Shown in pieces: positions 48,046-60,479 of a DNA stretch of 64,000 bases. Both the position numbers and the translations under genes were made by a program. The notes beneath the pieces are model-generated. The model was not told the DNA's origin, did not search any database, and saw nothing but the letters and a program-made list of their open reading frames with translations. Source of the DNA: Cymodocea nodosa (lineage: Eukaryota > Streptophyta > Magnoliopsida > Alismatales > Cymodoceaceae); contig JAZBRI010000008.1 of the NCBI GenBank assembly GCA_036874045.1, positions 5,657,001-5,721,000 on the forward strand. The letters run 5' to 3'. Position 1 is the stretch's first letter, and each line of letters starts with the position of its first letter.

Positions 48046-49588
48046 TGTTAGGATCGTATAACTCACTAGAAGAGGGTGAATGGTGATCTATGTGTAATTT
48101 TAATTCTTTTCTAACTTAACTAGTTGATTTGATTAACTAGGAAGCTAAAATATTAAATATACATGCAAAGCAGTAAAGAATAATTGACATAAGGAGATTT
48201 TAGGTGATTCACCAACTTAACTAGTCCACCTCTAAGGTTCGCTTGGATTTCACTAAGTGAATTAACACTTACAACACTTACTTTTAAGTCAAAGTAAGAA
48301 CCAACACAAGAACTTTCAAGTGGAAGCTCTAAACCAACCTTTCTTCTAAGCTTTCAGGTGGAAACTCTAAACCAATAGTGAGTTTTCAGGTATTAACTCA
48401 TGAACCAACACTTTTGATCTTTCAATCAAAGTGTATGTGCAAGGAGCTTTTTGTACTTCAGTATGCTTGAGAATTCTTCTCTTCTGTATTTGCAAATTGT
48501 ATGTGTTACTAAGAATTTTTATGTAATTTTAATATATGATAATCATTTTTCTTTCTTTTTGTTTCGATCATACTTATACTAAGGTGTATAACGATCATAT
48601 TCTTTCTAACAGATTTATTCTGTTGTACTCACCATTTTGCCAGACCTAAATTTGATAAGTTACTATTTAGAGAGATGCTTCAATGTAACCTTTCGATTCT
48701 ATTTGATTTTCGGATAGTTACCTATCATAACCTTTCAAAAGTTATTTGTAACCCTCCAATGGATAAATACTTCCCTTAAGTTTGTCACGTGAAGTTTAAG
48801 TCATGCACATGAAGTGCTTTAAGTTCAAACACTTGAAATTGTAACTTACCGAAAATTATTTAACTTTCGGATAGTTATCTTCAGAACCTTCTAATTTATC
48901 TAGAAAATCTTCTTGTCTATGTCACGTGTGAGCTTTAAGTCATACATGTGAGTTCTCCTTAAGTTCAGATAGTTAGCTGTTAACTTTCTGAAATATCTTA
49001 ACTTTCAAATAGTTAGCTTTTCTAACTTTTCGATTTTCCTTTTAAGCCTTCAACAACTAGTTTTTGATTTTTACATGTGCATATTTCAATAACTTAACTT
49101 TCCAATTCTCTTGCATTTTTGGATAGTTAGCTCTGTTAACTTTTTGAAAACTCAAATAGTTATCTTTTACTGCTTCTGTCTTTCTATCAAGTGCGTATTT
49201 AACTAACTTAACTATTCAAATAGCTTTTCTAACTCTCCGAATTCCTTAGATTTTTGAATAGTTAGCTCCTAACTTTTTGAAGAATTCAAGCCTTTATCTA
49301 ACTTTCCAAAAGCCTTCTTATTTTAGGATAGTTAGCCTTGTAACTTTTAGAAGAGCTCTATTGCTTCCTTTAAGTGGTCTTTTGGATACTTACGTTGTTA
49401 ACCTTCCGAAAATCTACTTCTTTTGGATACTTAAGCTTGTAACTTTCCAAAGATACTTGACTTTCAAATAGTTAGCCTCCTAACTTTTCGAAGGATTTCC
49501 TACTACTTTAAGCTAGCTTTCTACTATAATTACCTTGTGAAATACAATTTGTTTCCTCACACAGATTTTTGCATTATGAAAACACAAA
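48046..49588 (-). repeat. Solo LTR of a divergent SIRE-like copia element
   Basis: 1543 bp, from TGTTAGGATCG to GTTTTAACA, flanked by AGCTA (48041-48045 and 49589-49593). The flanks join into the gag upstream sequence GTTAGCTACAC that is intact at 10565-10580 in copy 1. It is more decayed than the solo LTR at 12538, so it is an older insertion or an older subfamily. It has many half-site variants in 48680-49510 and TCACGTG boxes near 48787 and 48920. Confidence 0.85.
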
Positions 49589-50883
49589 GGTTTTAACAAG
49601 CTACACTCCTAAGGATTTCGTTAAATTCAATTTCAAAATTTTTTTCAGTATGCTTCTGTGTTAAATAATCCTATGTAAGTGTTCTAACTAATCATTTAGT
49701 GCTAGCAGAACGAATCCATGTTCTCATAAACTCTCAACATATAGTAAATTTCAAAAAGTTAATTACATACCAATCTAACGTTTTCTTTGAATGTGTAAAA
49801 GTTGTTGACAGATGAAGTTCAATCAATTGCTTCTCCTTCCAGTTCCCTAACAAGTTCTCTTGTTTTTACTCAATATTGATAACTAATAAATAACATTCTA
49901 TTTTGTTTTTATAATGCACGTCCATATTATAGATGCATCTCGTAATGTGTGATATGGTTCCTATATTTATGGATATGTACTCCACTTCTAAATTTAAATT
50001 ACAGTAACCACTAAGCACACAAAGCTTTGTTCGTGGGGAAAAGAATAACCATTCAGCTTACTCCATGAACTAATTTTGTTGAGTTATAGATAACTCAACA
50101 AAGTGACCTCATTTACTATTCCTAACTTAATGAATTAACCTCGTTGAGTTATAGCTAACTCAACGGATTAGCTCAGAACACGAACTAATTTCATTAAGTT
50201 ATAGATAACTCAACGGAATGACCTCGGTTACTATTCCTAACTTAATGAATTAACCTCGTTGAGTTACAGCTAACTCAACAGATTAGCTCAAACTTCTATT
50301 TGCTAACTCTATGGACTAACTTCATTGAGTTACAGATAACTCAATAGAGTGACCTTATATTCTACTATCGATTTCGTGGAGTTAAGGTTAACTCCATAAA
50401 CTAACTTCATTGAATTAACACTTAGGTAATCCAAAAAAAACTTACTTCTCATATTAACTTATAAATTTCTTTCTTGCATATTATCAATATGAATATAGAT
50501 AAATACATAGAATTAATTCAGTATCCAAATTCAAACTCATTTAAATCCAAACATATATGTATATTTAACTCAAAATTTATTTATTGTCATGCAAATAATA
50601 GAATTTTCTTCAATTTGTAAATATATTCAGATATTTTCAAATCATCGTGCATTTAGCCATATCATTCATAAAATTTTTAAAACTTATTCTGCAAAGCTTT
50701 AAACAAATATATATATTAGAATTTCAATACAACTTTAAATCATTCATTCACCTTCATAAAGTTTCAAAAACATATTGATTCTCAAATAGCATATATATAT
50801 AAATTGTTTTGAATTACAAATCTGTAATTACATCAATTACAAATTTCTACAAAAAATTACAATACAAGTAAATGATTAATACA
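49589..50883 (-). other. Spacer upstream of gag, copy 4, with half-site array
   Basis: It corresponds to 25767-26913. Between 50030 and 50425 lies a dense array of TTGAGTTA / TAACTCAA half-sites, including a 115-bp tandem duplication (50067-50181 and 50182-50296). The rest is AT-rich without a gene. Confidence 0.6.
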
Positions 50884-51432
50884 TTTAATCTCTATTCCTT
50901 AATTCATCTACTTCCTTCTAAAGTTTTTCTAATTGTTGTTCTAATTGATTTATACGTTCTAATGCTCCTGTAGATTCCCTAGAAGGTCTAGGTATATTGG
51001 TAGTGTTAGTAGTAATATAATTTATGTACTCCATTGAAATGGCCTTAGATCTCATTATTTTTTGTCTATTTAGTGAAGTCTATCCCTTCCACCATCAGTT
51101 CTAGTATCAAATCCCTAAAGAATAGTTTCTTCTTTGTTGATCTGATCTTTGACAGAAAAACTTGACATCAATTTACTTGAATTTTATTTACAACTACATA
51201 TGTAGCCCATTTGACAAACTAAGTTCAATATGATGGTCATGTCTTTGATAAATAATTTTAGTTAAAATGTTAGCCACCATATGTGTCTTTCCTTTCAAGT
51301 GCTTTATTCTATTTAGTAGTGACACATGAGGGTCGATGGCCAAACATTCTTTGATTTCCTGTTCTGTCTATTCAATTGTAATTGTATTATCTAGAATTTC
51401 TTTTCCTTTATTTCTCGATCCAAATAAAATTA
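50884..51432 (-). pseudogene. Envelope-like gene remnant, copy 4, C-terminal part
   Basis: It matches 26880-27430: the coiled-coil C-terminus (QLEQQLEKL-like), then the K/R-rich SRTIS-like block, the INW-containing helix region and the LKHLNGKAH-like block near 51290. It stops at about 51432, where unrelated AT-rich DNA begins; the N-terminal two thirds are absent. Broken in several places. Confidence 0.6.
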
Positions 51433-52347
51433 ACATTCCTTGATTTCATATTTTGTTCATTTCAATTGCATTTGAGTTTCTTAATTCTTTTACATAAAAT
51501 TTTTTTATGTCTTTTGTATAGGATTATATTGATGTTATCAATAGTATATATGTAAAAGTAATTATTCACAAAGAAAAAACAACAAAATTTAGAAATAAAA
51601 AAAAGAATTATCTTAAAATATTATGGTAACATATAATTTCAATATAAAAATTACTTATGTTTTTAACAAGTGAGAAGGATCAATAATAGATGTTTGAATA
51701 CTACAAGATGCAATATTTAAATAAAATGATTTTCATGTTCTACCAAGTACATGACTCATAAAATATGGAATAATATTTATTATAATTTTCTATTGTAATT
51801 AAACACAATTGGAAAGGTAAAAGATTTTAGGTAAATTTTAATTAATAGATTTGGTTATCCAAATCAATTAGAGTTTATTTCTTTATTTCGAAATGTTAGA
51901 TATCACTTAATAGAATATAACATCAATTGATTTTTAACCAATGTTATAAAAACTTTAATTATATACATTTATAATTGTTGATAGTGATCAAACATACATT
52001 TGGAATTATAAAGCATCAATTCTCAATTTTATAAGGTTATATATCATTTCCTTTTTAAATACAAGTCAAAATTGTTATAACATACTTCTCACTTCACAAT
52101 TTCATATAAGTAGATATAACAAATTTGTTTAAAGATCTACAAGATAAATTAACAGAATATAAAATTATTAGTGACATATCAGTTCAAGAAGAAAAAGAAG
52201 AAGAAATAAAGAATATTGTTAGAACAACTCAAGAATAGAAGAAAGAAATAATTGATAAAATGTATGAAAATATTATGTTATCTATGTGAGAAGGTCAAAT
52301 GAGTTGAAATTTTTTATATAAAATTGTATCTAAACATTATGGAAAAA
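51433..52347. other. AT-rich stretch without recognisable gene
   Basis: No open frame or repeat family is recognised. Near the left edge, 51432-51490 looks like a diverged duplicate of 51345-51400 ('aacattccttgatttca' against 'aacattctttgatttcc'). The stretch joins logically with 53056-54633 across the copy 5 fragment, so both may be the older DNA into which elements inserted. Confidence 0.4.
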
Positions 52348-53067
52348 CCTTATAAGTATAACTTAATTCGTAGAGTTAATGAATAACTCTACGAACTGAG
52401 TTTGAATGTAAATTCAAGATAAGTAATCAATTACATATCTTGTTCTTTATATCTCTTTTAACATCTTTTGACTTTTGATTTTGAAAAACTTTTCATTCAC
52501 AAATAAAAGTAGAATATATAACAAAATAACAACTTAACAACAAAACATAAATTGTTAAATTAGTGTCTTGTGTGAAACTCAAGCTCTTATACCTTTGGTG
52601 GCTCACAAGTAAGCTAGTTGGTTTCTTAGAACAGATGCTAACAAACTAGATTAATATTTTATTTTTCTTTTTCTTTTTTCTTGTAAAATAAATAAAACAT
52701 AACTTTTTTTTTTCTTAAAAATAAATGCAACATATATACAACATTAAAAGTACAAAATCACAATTTAAGAATATGATTGAAAAGTAGTGACAAATGTAAT
52801 AAATATATCAGTCCAAACAAACTTTTTAGGTATAATTCTTCTTGCTATTAATTCTATTTTAATGCAATTTACTCTCCTTTTTAACTTGTAAACTTGCAGT
52901 ATGTTATTAACACTAAATATAAGTGTATTACCATTAATGAATTGAAATGCAAAAAAGGATCATTTTATGTTTCAAGATAATGTACTTGTTTCTATTTCTA
53001 TATATATTTCAATATATTTCTCTTCTCACTTTCATTCATTTAGATCTTTCATAATCCTTATAAGTAT
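52348..53067. repeat. 12-bp direct repeat flanking a fragment of element B
   Basis: CCTTATAAGTAT occurs at 52348-52359 and again at 53056-53067. Between them lie 696 bp of element B (copy 5). The repeat is perfect and longer than the 5-bp duplications of LTR elements. Confidence 0.75.
52360..53055 (-). pseudogene. Element B copy 5, fragment with F-box C-terminus
   Basis: The part at 52360-52764 matches the 3' noncoding region (37235-37640), and 52765-53055 matches the C-terminal 95 or so codons of the F-box gene. The rest of the element is absent. It lies between 12-bp direct repeats. Confidence 0.65.
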
Positions 53068-54633
53068 TGTTAGGTTTATTTTATTCAATGAAATGTGAAA
53101 ACTTCCAATAGAAATTTTGTTTTAATAAATTAATTATCTATTAAATGCTTTTAATAATGGTATTGTTGATTTTCTAATGTTAGAAACTTGTTTAAATTAA
53201 TAAAATTATTTATTTATAATCTATATGATACATTCCTTTACTTTTTTAAAATTTTGTAACATGTACAGATGCCCATAAAAATTTTTTACTTTCCATTTTT
53301 TATCCATTCTAATTTTTTTTCCAAACTTTCAAAAGGCATAAACACTCCTTCAAGGTTCATTTATGTACGACAAAATTTTTAGAAAAATAAAAAATGAAAA
53401 GTCTAAAATGGTTGAAAATAAAAAGCTTAGAAAGGTAGAAAAATAAGATATTGTGCACATAATAAACTGTCAAGAAAGTCAATGTTTGGGAAATCATACA
53501 ACTTTAATAACTATATAAATTTATAACATAAACTTCATAATATTCCAAAAAAATTTTAATATAATAAATATCAAATATTATAGTAAACATTCATAACATA
53601 GCACAAATCATTATAAAAATTATAATAAGAATACAAGTTCATAATATTTTCATACTAACCTATTTGAAATGATTCAAAAGTTAAATCCATCGCACGTAGA
53701 TGTCATAATATTTTCATGCATTTTATTTACTAACTTTTTTTTTGTTCTTAACTTATTTCTAAAATACTATTCATTTGTAAATATACTTCTTTAGTAACTT
53801 TAATATCTTTGATTGAAAAATCAAATTTAACCAACATATCTTGGAGATTTTTAAGTAAATTTGTTATATCACCTCTACAAATAAAATTGTAAAGTAGAAA
53901 TAACTAATGACAATCTTAACTAATATTTCAAAAATATGACATGTGTTTATGTAAAATTGCAAAATGATACTTAATGCACTTGATCATTATTCTTAACTAT
54001 GAATATCTATAGTTAAAATTTTCTATAACATTACTTTTAAGTTGATTTCTATTATATTTAGATAAGTGATATCGTACACTTCAATATAGATAAATAAATT
54101 TAGACTAATTTTGATAATTAACATCAATAAGTAAAACTTAATTGTATATAATCATAAATTAGTGAAAACAAATGTATTTCTTTAACAATTTAACTTGAAT
54201 TATGTACTAGTAGAACATTAAGTCATTATGTCTAATAATTACATCTTGAAGTACTTGAACATCAACTACTTATTTTTTACAACTATTAAGAATATAGATA
54301 AATTTCATGTCAAAATTGTATGTAACCATAACATTTTGTATTAACTCTCTTTTTTTATTTTTGAACATTGTTGTTTGTTGTCTATATATAGTGGTCTTAA
54401 TATGAGACTCATAGATATCAATACAATCCTATTAATATTATCATAATAATATTTAGAAAACAAGTTTTATATAAAAATTAATTAGATTAATATTAATGTA
54501 CCTTAAAATATGAATATACATTTGGATCATTCAAAATTCTACTTGAAATTGATGATAGAGGTGTTGCAATAAATATATCATTCAACTTCAAAATTACACT
54601 AAATACTTCATTAAAGTAAGTATTAACAATCTA
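53068..54633. other. AT-rich stretch without recognisable gene
   Basis: There are long A/T-rich tracts and short poly-T runs but no open frame above background and no recognised repeat. A minus-strand stretch near 53700-53880 reads as a possible short decayed coding piece, but I cannot assign it. Confidence 0.4.
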
Positions 54634-54638
54634 AGTTG

Positions 54639-56907
54639 TGTTAGGATCAAATGACTTACTAGAGAGGGGGGTGAATGGTAAAATTATTAAACTTCTTAAT
54701 CGTGTATTTAAGTTTGCAATTTAGGGGGGTTTGTGCACCTGGAATTTGAATTCCACAGAATTTGAATTCTAACGGAATTTGAATTCTACAGAATTTGATG
54801 GAAAGAATTCAAAATCTAAGTGTTTGTGCACGTTCAGGAATTTGACGGAAATTGAATTCTAGGTGTTTATCCACATGACAGAATTAGAGGGAATTGAATA
54901 AAATTGATTTTTAATAAAATTAAGTATTGACTTAAAATAATTAGTGAAAATGTAATTAATTTATTAATGAATTGTTGACATTAATAAATGAATATATTAT
55001 TAAAATAAATGTTTATATATCATTTATCATTATATAAAATAAATCAAAAATTACAAAAATTGATAACTTTTTAGTTATAATACATGTTTAAAACAACAAA
55101 AGGTTAATTATAAATTTTATATTCCTTGTAATGTAATAATAAATAACTTTTATAAAAATATAATTATTATGAAGTGAATTAATAAAAGTAAATAATAAAT
55201 AATTATTGAAATACTTTGATTATAAAAAAATATAATTCTAAACATTTTTTAGCCATAAATGACTTTTAAGACTTCGTTTGTGTTAGCCACAGAAAGTTAG
55301 GAAAATTATATGGTTTTTGAAAATTTGATATTATATATTAAATAATATAATATAATAAATAAAATAATAATAATAATTGAATTAAATAATATTTATGATT
55401 TTAATATTATAAAATTAAATAATATTAATAATAATAAAATAATTAATATTTTATTTTTAATAAACAAATATTAAAATAATTAATTAAATAAAAAATATTA
55501 ACAATATATACTTCAATAGGGGAGGGTAAGCATCGAGCGATCTTTTGGAAAATGAATTCCCAACCTAATGACTCAGAATTCAAATTCCCAAGGAATTTGA
55601 ATTCCAAAATGCACAAACACCTCATGACTCGGAATTTGACGGAAAAAATTTTCAATTCCGTCAGATTTCGAGTGCACAAACCCCCCCTTAAGGATGATTT
55701 TCAATTATGCAGAAGCAAAAATGAATCAACTATCTAATGCACCACAAAGAAAACGAGATGAAACATATAAAAAAATTTTAGGTGATTCACCACTAACGAC
55801 TAGTCCACCCCTAAGGGTTACTTGAGCTTCACTATCTACTTCAGTACTTACAATCACTTGCTTTAAGGTCAAAGTAAGAACCAACTAATCAATTTGAGCT
55901 TTCTAATCGTAACTCTAACCAACCTATCATAGAAGTTTTTAGGTTGAAAGCTTCAACAAACTAATAACTTGAGTCAATCAGAGATTTATGACGTAGAGAA
56001 CTCTTCACTTGTATTTACACTTGCTAACTTTAAATTTGAAGTATATCTTTGATTTTTGTAGAGCTTGGTATATGGATGTATATGATCAACGTTCTATCTA
56101 TTTTCACTTTAACTGATCATATATATACCAAGAGATATAACAACCATATTTCTTCTAACGGTTTTCATCCTATTGTACTTACTGATCTGCTAGTCCCAAA
56201 TATTGTAAGTTACCATTCTGCATACTATTCTTTATGCAACCTTTTGATTCTATTTGATTTTTAGATAGTTAGATTTATAACCTTCCGAAAACTCGAACAA
56301 TTATTTTGTAACTCTTCGAAAAACTTGAACAATTATGCTTGTCACGTGATTCTTTAAGTTCTGCACATGTCCTTAAATCTAACACGTGAGTCTTTAAGTT
56401 TGGATAGTTATATCTATTAACTTTTTGAAAAACGCAAACAGTTATCTTGTAACTTTTCGAAAAACTCAAACAATTATGCTTGTCACGTGATTCTTTAAGT
56501 TCTACACGTATCTTTAAATCCAACATGTGAGTCTTTAAGTTCAGATAGTTACCCTTGTTAACTCTCCGATTCTATTTTATTTTTGGATAGTTACCTATTG
56601 TAACCTTTCGAAAAACTCGAACAATTATCTTTATGAAAGATCTTGTTTTCAAGCAGTTAGCCTTGTAACTTTTCGAAAGACCTTCCCACTACTTTTAAGC
56701 TTGCTTTTGGATACTTAGCCCGGTAACCTTTTGAAATTTTTCTTCTTTCGGATACTTAAGCCTTGAACTATTTTTGAACTATCTGAAGTTCCTACTTTCA
56801 TTTGACAGCTTTTATTGAACTATCTGTATCTATTTTTGCTAACCTATGAAATACAAATTATTTCCTCACATTGATTTTTACATTATCAAAATCTAGAGGT
56901 ACTTTCA
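54639..56907 (-). repeat. 3' LTR of the older copia element
   Basis: 2269 bp including the MITE at 54724-55687; without MITE and duplicated TTA about 1302 bp, which equals the other LTR (1300 bp). Half-site variants and TCACGTGATT boxes (56343, 56482) are frequent in its central part. Confidence 0.85.
54724..55687. mobile_element. PIF/Harbinger-type MITE, 964 bp
   Basis: Terminal inverted repeats GGGGGGTTTGTGCAC (left) and GTGCACAAACCCCCC (right) are flanked by a TTA duplication (54721-54723 and 55688-55690). G-rich ends and a TWA target fit the PIF/Harbinger class. The empty site is preserved in the partner LTR at about 61945. Both ends carry clustered subterminal repeats of GGAATTTGAATTC and 'tttgacggaa' type (54740-54890 and 55550-55670). 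The centre is AT-rich with no transposase, so it is non-autonomous. Confidence 0.85.
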
Positions 56908-57267
56908 ATCTCCCCCTTTTTGATAATGGCAAAAACCTTTACAATTTGATATAAGTATTTCACTTCCTAAGTTTCTATACAAATAAGCACATAACTAAGA
57001 ATAAGGAAAGATACTGAATTTTCTCCCCCTATTTTTCTGAATTTACTCTCCCTATTTCTGTGTTGCTTATAAAATCAATGTTTCTCCCCCTTTTTTGTCA
57101 TTTTTCAAAAAGAGATTAGAGAGGGTTGCTGCCTGAAGAGAATGTAGTTAAAAAAATTTCTACAAGAAGGAATTTGTTAGTAGAAACTAAACTCCTATTC
57201 TATATATAAACTTGTGAGGTAAGGAAGATAATTATTTTAAATCATGAATGGAACATATGCCTAAATG

Positions 57268-58700
57268 TCATTTAATATGATTAAATGTAGATTCAGATAA
57301 TGATTTTGTAACAAAATTTGCTAATTGATCTTTAGTGAAGATATATTCTAAGGTTATATGACCTTTTTCAACATTATCTCTTAGAAAATGATGCTTGATC
57401 TCGATATGCTTAGCTCTTGAATGTAATACTGTATTTTTGGATAAATTGATAGCATTGCTACTGTCATAATAAATTACAGTATTTTGAAATTGAAGTCTAT
57501 AATCCACTAGTGTCTATGGCATCCATAAGATTTGAGCACAACATAAGTTTGCTGCCATGTATTCTGCTTCAGTGATAGATAGTACTACAGAATTTTGTTT
57601 TCTATTGAATTATGATACAAGTGAATGACTAAGTAGTTGACATGTACCACTGGTGCTTTTTCTATCTAATTTGCATCTTACATAATCTACATCACTATAA
57701 CCTATTAATATTAGTTGATTCTATGATGAATAAAATAAGCCAAAGTCTTTTGTACTTTGTAAGTATTTAAAGATACATTTGATTGCTTCTAGATGTGATG
57801 CTTTTGGAGAGGTTTGATATCTTGCACATCCACACACATTGAACATAATATTTGGTCTAGTAATTGTTAAATACAGAAGTGATTCAATCATACCTCTGTA
57901 TTTTTTTTTATCCACAAAAATACTAGAAATATCTTTATCAAGTTTTTCATTTGAATTCATAGGGGTGTGAGTCTCTTTCGATTTATCTATACCAAATTTT
58001 GTTAGAATCTCTCTACAGAAATTTTCTTGGTTTAGAAAAATTTCATGCTGTAATTGATGAATTTGTATCTTAGAAATAATTTTAATTTTCTCATAAGACA
58101 CATTTCAAATTCATTCTGTATTAAATTCTAAAAGTCATGACATAATTTCTTATTTGTTGCACCAAAGATAATATCATCAATATAAATCTAAATAATCAAT
58201 ATGTGAAAGTTTTCTAACTTAACAAATAAGGTGTTATCTATTGTTCCTATATTGAACTGATTTTTAAGTAGGAACCTCTTAAGTTTGTCATACCATACTC
58301 GTGGTGCTTGTTTCAGACCATATAAAGCATTGTTTAATTTGTATACATGATTTGATCTATCTTCATCTTCAAAACCTGGTGGTTGATTTACATATACTTC
58401 TTCTTATAAGATGTCATTCAGAAATACATTCTTAACATCTATTTGAAAAGACTTTATTTTCATATTGCTTGCAAAGACAAGCAACATTCTAATTACTTCA
58501 AGTCTTGCAATAGGTGCAAAAGTTTCTTCATAATTGATTCTTTCTTGCTGGTTGTATCCTTGAGCAATAGGTCTAGTTTTATTCCTGATTATGCTTCCAT
58601 CATTATCTAATTTTTTTTAAACACTCATTTAGTTCTAATAATTGATTTTCCAGTGAGCCTTTCAATTAGATTCTAGACATCATTTTTGTTGAATTGATTC
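57268..58700 (-). pseudogene. pol: Older copia element: RT and RNase H
   Basis: RNase H ends at 57268 with YYDSSNAINLSKN, LHSRAKHIEIKHHFLRD and LAN-VTKSLSE blocks. RT is recognisable upstream (about 58650-57720), with GLKQAP-like and FLNDI-like blocks near 58320 and 58420 and the SLLYLTITRPNIMF connection block near 57870. It is the same branch as the element at 39945, but more decayed. Confidence 0.75.
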
Positions 58701-59229
58701 AATTCTTCTTGCATGACCATAATCCAATATTCATCATTGTAAGCTTCTTCAACTGTTGTAGGCTCAAATTCAAATACAAATGTACAATAATTACAAATAT
58801 CTTGAATTTTGATTCTTGTTTGAACTCCTTAATTTATATTGCCAATAATTTGTGTAATGAGATGTCTAGATTTTGTTTTCCATACTTTTTCTATCAAGGT
58901 AGGTACAAGTAATGTTGTACTTTCCTTTTTCTGTAAAGCTTTCTGATTTTCTGATTCACTTTCACTCTTACTATTTGCTACTTTAATTTCCCAGCTAGAT
59001 CTTCTTCAAATGATACATTAATTGATTCTTTTACTCTTTTTTCATTTTCAAAATAGACATTGTATGCTTTGCTTCTTAATGAATATCCAACAAGTAGTGC
59101 ATAATTAGATTTAACATTGAATTTGTCCTTTTGATCTCTTATATTAAGGACAAAATGTTTTGATCCAAATATTTTGAAATATCCAATATTTGGTATTTTT
59201 CCATATCACAATTCAAAAGTTCTCCTATG

Positions 59230-60240
59230 TAATATAGGTTTAAGATGAATTTTGTTAATTGTATGATATGTTGTATTTATAGCTTCAACCTATAAGAACT
59301 TTGGTAGATCAGATGCATTAAGTATTGTTCTTGCCATTTCTTAAACTGATTTATTTTTCCTCTCTACTACTCCATTCTGAGTAGTTCTTAGACACGAATA
59401 TTTATGTAATATCTTAAATAAATTGCATAAATCTTTAAAATCATTATTTTCAAATTCTCCTCCATGATCACACCTAATTCTTTTTCATTTTGAATTCTAA
59501 TATAGAGATGTTTGAATTCAGTACATACTTCATTCTTGTGTGTTAGAAATATAACACAAGTAAATCTTGTAAAATCAACCACAACCAAAGTGTATTTTCT
59601 TCCTCCTAAACTAGTTGTCTAAGTAAGACCAAATAAGTCTAAATGTAGTAGTTCTAAAGGCTGACTTGTGACTATATCCTCTATACTTTTGTGCACTAAT
59701 TTCTTTTATTTTCCAATAATGTAGTTACTACATGGTTTATCCCTTTTAAATTTGAATTTAGGCACACCTCTAATAAGATTATATTTGGTCAATTTATTTA
59801 GGATTCTCATATTTACATGACCTAATCTTTTATGCCACAACCATTCATCTTCACTAGAGGCAATTAAACACGCATCACTTGCAATATTTTCTGATGGAAA
59901 TTCTAATGCATAAATTGAATTATCTTTATAACCAGTAAATTTAATTTCAAGAGTATCTTGGTGTAATATAAAATAATTTTCAATAGTGAATAATAGATTG
60001 TATCCTTTGTCACACAGTTGACCTACACTTAACAAGTTTTATCTTAAACCATTTATATGCAAGACAATTTCAATTTTTCCATTTTCAAATGCAACATTTC
60101 CTATGATAGTGATTTTACATTTTTCATTATTACCAAACTTAATAGATCCTAAATTTATAGCTTTAATAGACTTAAGAAATCTTTTTTTACTTGTCATGTA
60201 CTTTGAGCATCTACTATCAATAATCCACTTTGACGTTTGA
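59230..60240 (-). pseudogene. pol: Older copia element: protease end and integrase
   Basis: The protease region lies near 60230-60035 and ends in MLSVGQLCDKGYNL. The integrase zinc-binding part has WLWHKRLGHVNMR. The core shows a LLHLDLFG-like block near 59650 and VDFTRFTCVIFLTHKNE, then the NGVVERKN-like region near 59370. It is broken. Confidence 0.75.
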
Positions 60241-60479
60241 GTTTTCTTGTCCTTGTAGTCCTACAAATCATATTGAAATTAAGACTTTTGATACTCATAT
60301 ATTCTTAGGTCTACCAATGTTAGTCCTTAGTATATTAAATTTATTACCCTTTGACAGCCATATATGAGTAGATCTTTTAATGACAAATACAGTGGTGTCA
60401 TCCCTATAAGATTTAATATTTCCACCGCAGTAAGAAATTTCCTATGGTACAACATACCTTAGGCTAAATTTATTCGTTT

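Larger units (their letters stand above)
33948..51432 (-). mobile_element. Element B copy 4, split by later insertions
   Basis: In minus-strand order: envelope-like gene remnant (51432-50884), spacer with half-site array (50883-49589), gag (interrupted), F-box gene (38760-37641), 3' noncoding region (37640-35714), polypurine tract (35713-35701) and LTR (35700-33948). Two later insertions lie in it, a copia element in gag (39945-47761) and a solo copia LTR just upstream of gag (48046-49588), each with its own 5-bp target duplication. The 5' LTR is missing. The genes are broken in many places. Confidence 0.7.

Noticed and set aside
54724-55687. The long LTR at 54639-56907 first taken as a different LTR family
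   Set aside because: Removing the MITE and one TTA gives the same length and order as the partner LTR.
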